Shown here in pieces: positions 25,181-35,780 of a DNA stretch of 64,000 nucleotides. The stretch is from Lumbricus rubellus (taxonomy: Eukaryota; Annelida; Clitellata; Crassiclitellata; Lumbricidae). The notes below the pieces were generated by a model. That model was not told the origin of the DNA. It searched no databases and saw nothing but the letters and a program-made list of their open reading frames with translations. The first letter of the stretch is position 1; each line of letters opens with the position of its first letter. A program made the translations under genes and the position numbers. The DNA is taken from contig OX243814.1 in assembly GCA_945859605.1 (NCBI GenBank), forward strand, positions 15,018,861 to 15,082,860, in the 5' to 3' direction.

Positions 25181-25654
25181 GTGGTATAGACATACATAGA
25201 CAACCAACACAGGTGTGTTATAGACTGAGTAGTGAGTATCATAAACTTTTGGTTAATCTTCCCTGCATCGTCCTTATCAATTCCCACCCGTCCATACCGC
25301 TCGAAGACCCCATAGAGTCCATACGGACTCGATAGGTCAAGCAATTACTGTTTGCCGCAGGATATAATATATTATTCTAAGAAAAAAGTGAAGTTAAAGG
25401 CCAATTCATTCTGCCAACTTCCTCACTGACTCCACTCCAAGACTTCAACGATTCAAGAGCTCACGGCTAAAGTGCACACAAGACCAACTCGATTCGGATT
25501 TAGTCTGACAATTAACTATCCGCCAATACTGCACCGTGCTCCTAATACAAAAATCTCCCGGCATTAAGATGGAAAGCCTGACCTTTACCACATGGCACAT
25601 TGGATAATAATTTACATGAAGATGTCTCTGTCCGAAGGCAGGTCCAATGACTAG
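25181..25654. other. No gene seen
   Basis: Unremarkable sequence between a microsatellite and a SINE. Confidence 0.5.
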
Positions 25655-25865
25655 TATAGCTCTTATGCCACGCGGGGAAGAAAGGAGCGAGGTGGTTTCC
25701 CGCTGCCTTCCTCACAGACAAGTGTGGGTGCATGAGCAACTTGTCCAAACTGGCTACGTTGTGGATTGAGGTATAGAATCGAACCGGCGACAATCCGGTC
25801 ACTGGGAACAGAAGATACCAAATATTCTGGATATTCCAAATACACCGCAATGACTTAACCACTGC
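25655..25865 (-). mobile_element. tRNA-derived SINE, family B
   Basis: The - strand reads AGTGGTTAAGTC (A box), CCGGTTCGATTC (B box), TTGGACAAGTTGCTCATGC and then the family B 3' block CAGCGGGAAACCACCTCGC, ending CCCCGCGTGGCATAAGAGC. The A-B spacing is longer than in family A. Reading frames across it are incidental. Confidence 0.7.
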
Positions 25866-26079
25866 TTTCCAACCAAGAATACGTAAGCATATTGTAAGAC
25901 TGAGTACTGTGAGTAGTGGAGATGGATTGGTCAAGCAATAACAGAGAATTCCCTCCATCTAAACTTATGCACTTATTTATAACTGCACAAGTTTTCATTA
26001 TCAATCTGTTTCAGTGAATTGTATAGGCTAACATTCACAGCGAAATCCTTTCTCTTTCGTTGTGTGAACAGTCTTTGAA

Positions 26080-26140
26080 GAAGGCAACGGGAGGCCACCT
26101 CACTCATTACTTCCCCGTGTGGCATAAAAGTCAATCGGCG
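26080..26140 (+). mobile_element. SINE family B, 3' fragment
   Basis: GAAGGCAACGGGAGGCCACC and CCCCGTGTGGCATAAAAGTC match the 3' block of the family B copy at 25655, in the opposite orientation. Confidence 0.6.
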
Positions 26141-26786
26141 AACACCCAGGTTTTAGATTGATCTCAGCAGTATTTGTTCCTGGCGACATTTCAAGATGTC
26201 CGACCGGTGGAAGACAAATTAATGTACACGTTCTACACGACGTGCAGCCGACAGTACAGGAGATGTATTATAGCCGGACACGGTCAATCATCCTTCATCG
26301 TGAGGGATTGTTTGATAGTGGCGTTATCGTGCGCCGCATATACGCCATGCAGTGTATGCACCCGGTTGCAGTTCAACAGGCAAAACCCAACATGGTGCAA
26401 AAATTTCACAGAGGGCTAAATTTGTAAACTATTAATAGGAATCTGCTGGTTTGGGTCCACGGGTTTGTAAGGGCCACCGTATATAAGACAGTTGCAATTT
26501 TCAACACAGTTTCTGTCTACATACTTTAAAATTCGTGCTCTTTATGACATTGTAATGTCAGCGCTGACAGCCCCCGCAAACTAATTTCTCTTCCAAGAGC
26601 ACTCATAAAATGTATATTGCAATCACATTGATTGAAAAGTCTGTTAATGTCATGTTCTGTTACATGTATAATTGTATATGCAATCAAATAAAAGCTGAAA
26701 CAATCATAAAATCGAATCTAAAAATCAAATCATGGCCTCCTTAAGCCTATCGTCAAATCATGTCTGTCGATGATAATCATGCTTAC
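26141..26786. other. Putative intron 3' of the - strand candidate exon
   Basis: Two overlapping + frames at 26158-26427 have no recognised features. No downstream exon for the 26787-27520 candidate was found. Confidence 0.35.
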
Positions 26787-27520
26787 CGTTTGAACTTCCC
26801 GTGCAGTTTGCAATGCGTCTTATCATGCGCGATGTCGCCCAGTCTCGTCATGATCGTCTTCCACCTCGACGCCTTCGGTTCAGGTCTCGCATTCACCTCG
26901 TTCTTCTCCTTCTCCTCCGACTGCGTGCCGCCGTCCGCATGCCGCAACGACGCGGCAGCAGCGGCAGCCAACGGCCTCGGAAGGGTCGATCCTGCAGGAC
27001 GGTCAACGGTATCAAACGCCTTCTTCGAATCACAGCGTCCGGGACTCGCCGCCTCCGGGGGCTGCAGCCGGTCCTCGGCGCTGTCCCGACGCTGGGTGAG
27101 ACTGTCGTAGGAGACGAGAGGGAAGGAGTTGAGCCATTGCTTCGGCGCCAGGCTCTTCCTCCGTTTCAGCGATCGGGCGGCTGTTGCCTTGGAGGAGGAT
27201 GCGGCTACGTCCGATGAGGGCAGTGTTGGCTCGCGGAAGAAGGTCGACTGGCGCCGGAGCATTCGAGGAGGGAGTGGGTGAGCAGGGTGGGCGCTGATGA
27301 GGTGCGGTGGGTTGGGGCCCGACGAGGAGGAGGAGGAGACTGAGGTGGAGAAGGAGGAGGGCGGCTTTGAGGGAGCATCCTGAAGGCTCGTACGGCGATG
27401 CCTGCGGACGGTGGCGGAGCGGATGAACTGTTCCCTGGCTTGAGGGTCCAAGACGGGCATCACTCGAGAAGAGCGTCGTCACCACCAGCAGCAACCATCA
27501 CTTGCGGAATCACGACCAAC
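26787..27520 (-). CDS. Candidate first coding exon of an unrecognised Ser/Arg-rich protein (CDS from ATG at 27460)
   Basis: On the - strand a pyrimidine-rich acceptor (TTCTTCTCCTGTGTAG) precedes 27520. An in-frame TGA lies upstream of the ATG at 27460-27458, and the open frame then runs 224 codons plus two bases to a strong donor (AACG followed by GTAAGC). I read this as the end of the 5' UTR plus the first coding exon. The exon is markedly more GC-rich than its surroundings. The predicted protein is low in hydrophobics with Ser/Pro/Ala-rich linkers. It has four basophilic phospho-site motifs (RRTS near 25, RRQS near 72, RRKS near 103, RRDS near 126) and a basic C-terminal end (THCKLHGKFK). 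Residues 198-213 (SRWKTIMTRLGDIAHD) resemble a BH3 helix. No family was recognised and no downstream exon was located. Confidence 0.55.
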
Positions 27521-27644
27521 CTACACAGGAGAAGAATTAAAATGGATATCGCGAATTCAGTTACATGTATGTTGCTGTGTACTGTGCAGTGTGCACTGAA
27601 ACTGTATAGTCATTCATTAATTTTTTCAAATGAAAATTTTTCAA

Positions 27645-27702
<58 letters not shown>

Positions 27703-27730
27703 CGATGATGATGATGATGATGATGATGAG
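27645..27730 (+). repeat. (GAT)n microsatellite
   Basis: About 28 GAT triplets with one GAC. Confidence 0.95.
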
Positions 27731-27788
27731 TTATCTGCTCTAAGGCAAATTCATTATTTTTTTGCTCCTGAGGATAAGAATGATGACT

Positions 27789-27962
27789 AAGGTGGTTTCG
27801 TTTCTCACAGAATTGTGGGTGAGCAACTTGCCCAAGATCGCTACGCAGTGGCTTGGGGTAGATTAGAACCTGCAACCCTTCGATCAAAAGGCACCGAACT
27901 TACCGCTTCACCACCGAGTTACCCCTTAAAGAAGAGTACTCAGAGGCGCTCCCAACGCCCGT
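27789..27962 (-). mobile_element. tRNA-derived SINE with an adjoining family A tail fragment
   Basis: On the - strand 27905-27810 reads as a tRNA-like head (GGTGGTGAAGCGGTAAG, then GGTTCTAATCT as B box). Beyond the head on the + strand, CCTTAAAGAAGAGTACTCAG and AGGCGCTCCCAACGC match the family A 3' region, so two SINE pieces are joined here. Confidence 0.65.
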
Positions 27963-28887
27963 GAGGCTTAGCAAATAGGCTTTTTAGAAGTGTGGAGGTG
28001 AGAAAACAACATAGAAGTAAAGTCGTGGATAAAGGATAAGTTAAACAGATGGAGAACATTCCAATAAGTCGCGCGTCGCCCAGTGAACCAGTTCCAGTCT
28101 CTCGATCAGAACCCACGAGAGACTAACAAAGATGGAGTCGCAGGAGTCAAGGCGGTTCAGCACAAACGAGTGAACAAGGAAGACTGGAGCTTTAGAAGTT
28201 AGAGAGCGAGCAACGACCCTGAGCTGTCGCAAATTTATAGCAGCAGCTGCGCAACAACTGATCTATAAAGAGGTGATTGGCAAAATTCATTTGATCAATA
28301 ATTAGCTCACGTTTTGTATCCGTAATCCATGATGACAAAAAGAACAATTTAGCACAGTGGTAAACTCTCCACAACTCCTACGAAGTGTCAGCGTATCCAT
28401 CTTAAAAGTGTCGCACGTGTAAAAAGACTGCTTCGTAATCCCAACGCTAATCGCCTTGCCATCTCTTACGAGCTGGTAAGACATGGTTTAGCCAGATCAC
28501 AAACGGTCAACTGACTTACTTCGTATGTGGCTAAATGACTAACAGGCCACAATCATGTCTTCATATGTTGCCCCGCATTGTGTGTATGTGCCGTGAAACA
28601 GCTGAGGGCCAAATAACGCACTCAGAGACCTGTCGGGGCTTCCATGGCTTCACAAAAACCAATAGACAGAGTCTACTGTACAAACGTCTATCACTCGATT
28701 AACGATCGCCGCATAAACTGACACCGGGTCCAACCCACGCAGACCGACGACGACGACGATATACTCCATCCATCTCTCATCTATCCACTCTCGGAAGTAA
28801 GTAGTCTATAGTCTACGCAAAACCACGTGCGTCCATCTGTCACATGTCAGCGCGTCCCACTTCATTAGCTCACCACCAACGCCTTCC
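27963..28887. other. No gene seen
   Basis: Contains several short - strand frames without recognised motifs. Confidence 0.4.
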
Positions 28888-28920
28888 TATATATAAACAC
28901 ACAGCATAAACGCCGGGCCA
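28888..28920 (+). promoter_or_regulatory. TATA box at the edge of a CpG-rich region
   Basis: TATATATAAA at 28888-28897 is followed within 100 bases by a GC- and CpG-rich stretch that runs to about 29500. An ATG in a strong context (GCAGCCATGA) at 29125 opens only 46 codons (to TAG 29263-29265), which may be an upstream ORF or part of a first exon. This region could alternatively be the promoter of the - strand exon at 26787-27520. Confidence 0.35.
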
Positions 28921-29288
28921 CCGGTAGCAGTGTCCCATATAGGCTATACATCCTCATTCAGAAGCCCGCACGCCCGCCCGCCCGATCGGTCCGCCGGTCC
29001 GTCCTGGCCTCGCTACTCCGATCGACCCTCTCTATTTCTCTCCGTCTCTCAATTTTCGCAGTCGAGTCGATATCTAACTGCACGCGTGCGTGTATTATTA
29101 TACGTCGCTCGCTTGCTGGCAGCCATGACAACGCAATCTTCGAACAGTCGTTGCTTGTATAAACCAATTCCGGCGTCGGCTGATAGGGGCGAAGCACCCG
29201 TCTGCCGGCGAAACCATCCCCCGTCTAATGGGGTTGGGCACGGGATCCTCGCCCACCGAAATTAGCTGACATGGACGAAAAGAACGGC

Positions 29289-29296
29289 TGACGTCA
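29289..29296. promoter_or_regulatory. Palindromic CRE (TGACGTCA)
   Basis: A perfect consensus CREB/ATF site sits inside the CpG-rich region at 28960-29500. Its position suits a promoter, but one 8-bp match is weak evidence alone. Confidence 0.3.
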
Positions 29297-30384
29297 TACC
29301 TCTACCAAACAAAACGTAACGCAATTCAGGCGGACGAGGCGCAGAACGTTACTCGGTTTTGTACGGAAAAGCTCGCTTGCCCGACGACAGAATGGAGCGA
29401 TAGAATATCGAATAAGGCGCCGAAGATTGTCGAAATTTCGCTCGTAAATATCGTTCTCGTTTCGTGTGATCGATTCAGTCGGCGATTAGCTGTCGGGTCG
29501 TTTTGCTGAGGCTTTTTTGTGCAAAGAATTGTTTTCGTGTCGAGAAAGTAATGCATGCTGGCTCGGAGAAGTTAGGAACTTCCACCGATGTTTACAATAG
29601 CATAACGTTGCACCAGATTGCATTTGAAGAGTTGTGAAGTAGGGCCTAACTCTAACAGTCGAAGCTACGCAGCGGCGCTCTCAGCGTCACAGCCCCCGAA
29701 AGAACAAAAAGATATTCATGCACATGCATGTCAGATTAGCGAGGTATGTAGGCCCACAAGCCGATATCTTAAATAGAGCGCAACAAGGAAAGGACATTCC
29801 TAAGCAAACATCTAAATGCATAAGCTTATCTTCAATTCTGCATTTATAGGTAGAAATCCAAGAAAAAGACATCGAATTGACCCTAGCGATTGAATGAAAT
29901 AAGAACTTAATATTTATCAACGCGGTAGCTTATCAACGACTGGTAGCCTATATATAGCCTGTATACTCCGATGCTAATGACGTCATGTTTAAAATTATTA
30001 TAGTCCAATCTTAAATAGTAAATTTATAGCGCCTTCAGCCACGATACTCTTGATCGATGACGATAATTACGTCTTCGTGATTGCTGCGAGTCTTTTGATG
30101 CTTTGTACACCGAGGAGAAGTCAGACAAAACTTTTCAGTTGTCACCACGCAGACTGGTTTCCACGTGGACACTGACTCCATAAAAATCTCGGATCCAGTC
30201 ATAAAAAATAATTTGCAATTAACCTGTCAGGTTAGAAAAAACAATTGGCATTGGAAAGTAATTTATTAGTTTATCCTGGGGAAAATATATTTCCATAAAA
30301 AATACCAAGTCTTTATCAAAGCCTACTTCGTCGACCTTAATCATCGACCAAGATTTATGGCATAGCAAACAACGTCACCACCAC
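29297..30384. other. CpG-rich edge, then ordinary AT-rich sequence
   Basis: CpG density falls after about 29500. ATTTATAGCGCCTTCAGCC near 30020 resembles a reversed retroposon tail. Confidence 0.4.
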
Positions 30385-30600
30385 GACTGATTTAATTATC
30401 ATCACCATTCACCACCTTCACCCCCCATAAAGAAACAATCATTACACCACCTCTACTATAGACCACCACCACTGCCACAACCACTACCACCAATAACTCC
30501 ATCAGTCACCACTACCAGCACACCCAATAACACAATCACCACTACCACCACCTCCAGCACCATCAATGACTCAATCACCACCGCCATCAAAAAGCAATCC
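30385..30600 (+). repeat. (CAC)-rich degenerate trinucleotide tract
   Basis: CACCAC and CATCAC triplets with many interruptions. Confidence 0.75.
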
Positions 30601-31112
30601 TCGTCTCAACGTAATTTAAAAATCACGCCTCTAAGCCGAGCGCAACGAACTCTGCAGCTAACTGCGTAAATGCATTTTTATGCATAATATAATAGTACTC
30701 GCTCTCCTTCAAACTACGAGAGCTATAGTTGAATCTGGCAATTCTCCTCTGCACATGTCAGTACATAATACAAGGGCGAGAGAACCTTGCCCAATGTCCA
30801 TGCATACTTTATGCTCCTTTCTCTGTATACCTGATGCTGGCATAAAGCACGGAGTTAGACTAAGTGATATAGAGCATAACTCTTCAATAGCAGTCGATAA
30901 GCTAAATACCAATCCATGCAACTTCGAACGGAGCCTACATGAAAGTATATACAATTGTACATATAGCCTACACTGTACAACGTACAATGTACATGTATAC
31001 TTTAGATCGACTTATTTATGGTTGCATTTGCAATAATGAAACAGAACAATAATTTAAGGTTTTCTATGCTACATACTGGTTGTGTCGTCAATACTCATAC
31101 TACTCCTTCTAT
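30601..31112. other. No gene seen
   Basis: A 118-codon + frame at 30680-31036 has no recognisable features. Confidence 0.4.
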
Positions 31113-31123
31113 AGTTTGAAATT
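31113..31123 (+). repeat. Target site duplication of the LINE, left copy
   Basis: AGTTTGAAATT here matches 34555-34565 at the other end of the LINE. The last eight bases (TTGAAATT) are unambiguous; AGT may be LINE sequence on the right side. Confidence 0.8.
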
Positions 31124-32028
31124 CACCTTGTCACCTTGTGCTGTAAGTTCGTTGAACTCTAGCGATCGTTAAGTCCAGCCTTCTCCATTGCTTTCTTTCT
31201 GATGTCGCTTCTCTTAGTTGTTCCAGATTCATTCCTGTTGTTTTTTGAACATCGTCCAACCACCTTTTCCTTGGTCGCCCTTGTTTTCTCCTTCCTTCAC
31301 CGCATGCCAGCATCATATCTTTCTCCAAACCATTTGAACGCATAACATGACCAAAGAAAACCAACTTTCTTCTTAGCACTGTTTGTTGTAACGACTCATC
31401 CATATCTATACCAATTTCTGTGCACACCCACTCATTTGTTCTTTTTTCTTTCCAAGATATTCTCTGAATCTTCCTCCAAATCCACATCTCACATGCGTTA
31501 ATCTTTTTATTCATTATCTTGGTCATTGTCCATGTCTCACATCCATATAGTACTGTTGGTATTATCAAAGCCCTCACCAGTCTTTTTTTCGTATCTGTAT
31601 ACTCACATGCCTATCCTTCCATATTTTTTCCAATCCATTCATTGCAGTTTTTCCTATTGCCACCATACGTTTTATTTCCGTATCGCACTTGCCCTCTTTT
31701 TCTATTACAGATCCTTAAAAAAAACGTAAAGCTTGAAACCATCTCCAATTCCTCTCCGTCTATCACAAAATTGTCTGCCCCAACTGTTGTCATAATCTTT
31801 GTCTTCTTTATGTTGAAATAAAGACCAGCCTTTTCGCTTTCACTCTTTAGTCTTTTTATTAGTAGTAACAAATCTGATTTTCCCCCTGCTAATAATGTAG
31901 TATCGTCTGCGTATCTCAAGTTATTCAGTAATCTTCCTGCTATCCTTATTTCCTCTTTTCCCTCCTCCATTTCAGCCAACCTCATTATCCTTTCCGCGTA
32001 CAGGTTAAATAAGACTGGAGACAAGATG
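31124..32028 (-). pseudogene. RTE-like LINE, 3' part: RT motif C to C-terminus, broken
   Basis: Read on the - strand, this begins in LSPVLFNLYAERIM, carries the catalytic YADDT of a reverse transcriptase, and continues to a C-terminal region with YGCETWT, FFGHVMRSNGLE and GRPRKRWLDDV. These motifs are typical of RTE-type non-LTR retrotransposons. At least one frameshift lies near 31715, between ELEMVSSFTFF and the next conserved block, so it is inactive. The 3' end (31124-31139) is two copies of the octamer CACCTTGT on the + strand, matching the short-repeat tails of RTE elements. It forms one insertion with the oppositely oriented part at 32024-34557. Confidence 0.85.
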
Positions 32029-32602
32029 GATAAAGAAAAACACCTAAATGATATGTGCAAAGAAATGGAGGAAGAGGGAAAGAAAGGAGGAACTAGAGAA
32101 TTGTTTTCAAAAGTGAAGGAAATAGCGAGAAAATTCACACCAAGAATGGGTTCTTTGAAGTCAGGCGATGGACACATAATCGTAGATGAAGTGGGAATGA
32201 AGAACAGATGGAGAGAATACACGGAGGAGCTGTATAGTGAAGATAAGAGAGTAATCAAAGAGAAAATTGTTGTAACAGAACATGGAAAAGAACCAGAAGT
32301 TTTGGAAGCACAGGTGGAATGGGCAATCAAACAACTGAAGGACAATAAAGCACCCGGCCAGGATGGGATTCCTATAGAAATGATTAAAGCGGGGGATGAG
32401 GTGATGATAAAGACAATAACAAGATTATGTAATAACATATGGACAACCGGAAAATGGCCAGATGACTGGAAAAGCTCAACCTTCATTCCTATTTTTTTAA
32501 AAAGGAGATGCGAGAGAGTGTGAAAACTATAGGACGGTAGCATTGATTTCTCACACAAGTAAAGTACTACTTAAAATAATTCATAAAAGAATGGAGAGTA
32601 TA
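32024..32602 (+). pseudogene. RTE-like LINE, inverted 5' part (segment 1): linker and RT N-terminus, frameshifted
   Basis: The + strand frame from about 32026 reads MDKEKHLNDMCKEMEEEG and on to KQLKDNKAPGQDGIPIEMIK, the conserved RT finger motif. A one-base length change in the T/A run near 32490 shifts frame, and ENYRTVALISHTSKVL continues in another frame. The segment stops at 32602, where a foreign inverted-repeat element is inserted. Reading resumes in frame at 34226 if one copy of TATA is removed. Confidence 0.85.
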
Positions 32603-34221
32603 CTGCCGTGCTAAGCAAAAAGACAGTAACTCAAAAAAGACGATTTTGCGTAAAACGGTAAAGAAGAAATCGGTTTAATTCAACCAGAAATAAAGCTAGA
32701 ATCTTTCTGAATTTTTGCAAGCAGTTATATATAAACTACTGAATTTTGAAACTAAACTAGGTTTTGTAAAATTTGAGTAAAAATTGTGTAAAAATGAGAT
32801 ACTGCTTTTTTGCTTAGCATCGAAGAATTGAACATCGGTTTGATGCTAAGCAAGAAAGCAGTAACTCATCGTATGGTGGAGCGGGCTGGTGAAAAATAAT
32901 TGTTCTCTTTGCGATACAAGAATGAAATTTGGTATATACGACGAACATGTCCTAAGAAAAATATTTTGCTATAGGGCCATTGCAGATTTGCCCTCTGGCC
33001 CCAATGGCAGCCATTTTCCAAAATGGCCGACAGATATACATATTTTTAAATATCTCGGCTTCTATTTCACTTAGAAGTGTCATCTTAGTGTCTAATCATA
33101 CATATTTAAAGACGATGATTCCAGTAGTGCTATCTAAAACCAACTCTGGCTTCAACGGCGGCCATTTTTTAATATGGCCGACCAAAATCGTGATTTTTTA
33201 ATATCTCAGCATTAAATCCACTTAGAATCGTCATCTTGGTGCCTAAATATACATATTTAAGGACAAGGATTCCAATGGGGCCACCCAAAATTTCATCTGG
33301 CCTCAATGGCGGCCATTTTTTAAATGGCCGCCCAAAATGTGAATTTTGCAAATCCCTCTTTTTTGGGTCGGCCATTTTGGAAACTGGTGGTCATTGAGGT
33401 CACTGGGAATTACGTGATGGCCCTATTGAGATCCCTGACTGAAATGTGTATGTTTTGACACCAAGATGACAATTCCAAGTGAACTGAAAGCCGAGATATT
33501 GACAAATCTTTCTTTTTTGTCCGCCATTTTGGAAAATGGCCGCCATTGAGGCCATGAGGAACTTTGTGATGGCCCTATTGGGATCCTTGACCTGAGATGT
33601 GTATATTTTGACACCAAGATGACGTTTCTAAGTTAATTGAAAGCCGTGATATTGACAAATCCTTCTTGTTGGGTCGGCCATTTTGGAAAACGGCCGCCAT
33701 TGAGGCCATTGGGAAAATTTGAATGGCTCCATTGGAATCCTTGACCCTGAATGTGTATGTTTTGACACCAAGATGACGATTCTAAGTGAATTGTAAGCTG
33801 AGAAATTGAAAAATCCATATTTTGAACGCCATTTTGGAAAATGGCCGCCATTCAGACCCATGGGTAAACGTTTAGATGACCCTATTGAACTCCTTGACCT
33901 TGAATGTGTATGTTTTGACACCAAGATGACGATTCTAGGTGATTTGAAAGCCGAGATATTGATAATCTGTAAATCGGTCGGCCATTAATATACATGGAAT
34001 ACTAAGCAAGAAGACAGTAACTCAAGTTACTGCGTTTTTGCTTAGCACGACGACCCAATTTTGAGATACTGTGAATTTCGTTTCCGTTTTTTCCCATGTT
34101 TCCGGACCGATACCGTTTCCTTGCTTCCAGATATGATTGAACATGTTGTCAGGATGTGAAAACAAGTGCTAACTCAAAAACGGAAAAACTTGAGTTACTG
34201 TCTTTTTGCTTAGCACGGCAG
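32603..34221. mobile_element. Non-autonomous TIR element (1,619 bp) inserted in the LINE
   Basis: Both ends carry a perfect 32-bp inverted repeat starting CTGCCGTGCTAAGCAAAAAG. Flanking TATA at 32599-32602 and 34222-34225 is a 4-bp target duplication; collapsing it rejoins the interrupted RT in frame (AGT ATA ATT GAG). Four further diverged copies of the terminal motif lie inside: inverted at about 32796-32820, direct at 32841-32870, direct at 34002-34025 and inverted at 34024-34052. The core is a satellite (separate entry). There is no transposase. A 4-bp duplication is seen in several superfamilies, such as Chapaev and Sola, and I cannot choose between them. Confidence 0.85.
32985..33990. 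repeat. ~150-bp satellite in head-to-head orientation inside the TIR element
   Basis: A unit built around GGCCATTTTGGAAAATGGCC plus an ACACCAAGATGACGATTCTA-like block recurs about every 150-155 bp. Units lie near 33008, 33161 and 33311 in one orientation. After an inversion point near 33340-33370 they continue in the opposite orientation near 33520, 33675, 33826 and 33976. Several overlapping open frames here (KHTHSRSR-type) are by-products of the repeat. Confidence 0.8.
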
Positions 34222-34557
34222 TATAATTGAGAGAGAACTTCCCGACAATCAAGCAGGATTTAGGACATCTCGTGGAACTCGGGATCACATTGCCAACATG
34301 AGATGGATATTGGAGAGGCAAAGAGAGTACGGACAAAAAGTATACATTTGTTTCATCGATTACAGCAAGGCTTTTGATTGCATTAACCATGAATTGATGT
34401 GGAAAACTTTGATTGAGATGGGAATACCGAAACATTTGATATCACTACTTAAAGGATTGTATGAAGACCAGATAGCGGTGATAAGAACAGAATTTGGAGA
34501 TACAGATAGTTTTAAAATAAGGAAAGGAGTGAGACAGGGTTGCATCTTGTCTCCAGT
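34222..34557 (+). pseudogene. RTE-like LINE, inverted 5' part (segment 2): RT motifs A and B
   Basis: This resumes the RT after the 1.6-kb insertion, reading ERELPDNQAGFRTSRGTRDH, then FIDYSKAFDCINHE (motif A with the catalytic Asp) and VRQGCILSPV (motif B). It ends at exactly the protein position where the - strand part begins (ILSPV, then LFNLY). The last 15 bases (34543-34557) are an inverted copy of 32014-32028. Confidence 0.88.
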
Positions 34558-34565
34558 TTGAAATT
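34555..34565 (+). repeat. Target site duplication of the LINE, right copy
   Basis: This is identical to 31113-31123 (AGTTTGAAATT). It marks the far edge of the inverted 5' segment and shows that both LINE parts entered in one event. Confidence 0.8.
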
Positions 34566-34893
34566 AGCAAACCAATAAGGCAATAAATTATGTCCTTTTT
34601 ACAATGCGGCATAATTATAAGCCTGCAATGCTAAAACTTTCACATCAGAAGGCAACCTCTGAATGTTATCGGATTCCATCCAAATTTTAATCAGAATATT
34701 TTCCCTCGAACTTAGCAACTTGAAGCGACTTTCATGTTTAAGAAAAACCCTAATAATGCATGCATTTTCATAAGTGTAATTAATATCACATGACCCATAC
34801 ATGTAACTGAGTGTACAAATATATAGAACGTTCTGGTTAGAAAGGTAACCACGATACCCGACGATATTTACATTACATATTACAAATAAATAA

Positions 34894-35168
34894 TATGTAT
34901 GTATGTATGTATGTATGTATGCATGTATGTATGTATGTATGTATGTATGTATGTATGTATGTATGTATGTATGTATGTATGTATGTATGTATGTATGTAT
35001 GTATGTATGTATGTATGTATGTATGTATGTATGTATGTATGTATGTATGTATGTATGTATGTATGTATGTATGTATGTATGTATGTATGTATGTATGTAT
35101 GTATGTATGTATGTATGTATGTATGTATGTATGTATGACTATGTATGTATGTATGTATGTATGTATGT
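34894..35168 (+). repeat. (TATG)n array
   Basis: About 68 copies of TATG, nearly pure, with one TGCA at 34920 and one GACTA near 35137. Confidence 0.97.
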
Positions 35169-35780
35169 AGAGTTTGTAGACTATACGCTAGAGTACCCGT
35201 ACAACTTAATATTATTAGACTATGTATAATAATTATAAGGCCTATATGTACAAGCCCTACATGTAGGCTATATCTTAAATCTTTGGGTTTTCATAGCAAA
35301 TTCGATGCATTCAGCTCGAATACATAAATGAGCTAAAGCGCACTTCACTGTGCGTGACATTTATTGGTGCCGAACATCAGGTTGCACAGGCTACCTGTAT
35401 GGCCTAAAAAGTCTTGTGATAGCCTATTATCAAGTTTGCGTGTTGAAATTCATCGGTCGAGTTTCAAGGTAGAATGAACACGTGACGCATTCGTTGCCTA
35501 TCAACGACTCAACATAATAGGCTACGATGCAGTTTGGCTATGATGTCTTAGTTTTGCCACTTAGAATTAGTTCGATCGATTTGGACTGGACAGATGTTAG
35601 CAATTAGCAAGGTTTTCTTCGTGTCGAATACATTTTAGAACTCACGATTTAATCCGATAGCAATTCTTTCTCGCACAAAACGAGATAGTCTACATTTGAT
35701 ACGAATAAGGAATGTGCCAATAATGAAATCGAAAACACTTTCGATTTTAAGATCCGTAAAATAACAGACAGCCTATATAT
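35169..35780. other. Upstream region of the TRIM-NHL gene
   Basis: No clear TATA/Inr pair was identified. CCTATATATATGG overlaps the start codon at 35781 and is too close to act as a promoter for it. Confidence 0.35.

Noticed and set aside
33169..33924. Open frames with KHTHSRSR and WPQWRPFSKMAD repeats
   Set aside because: They come from the satellite inside the TIR element and occur in different frames and orientations.
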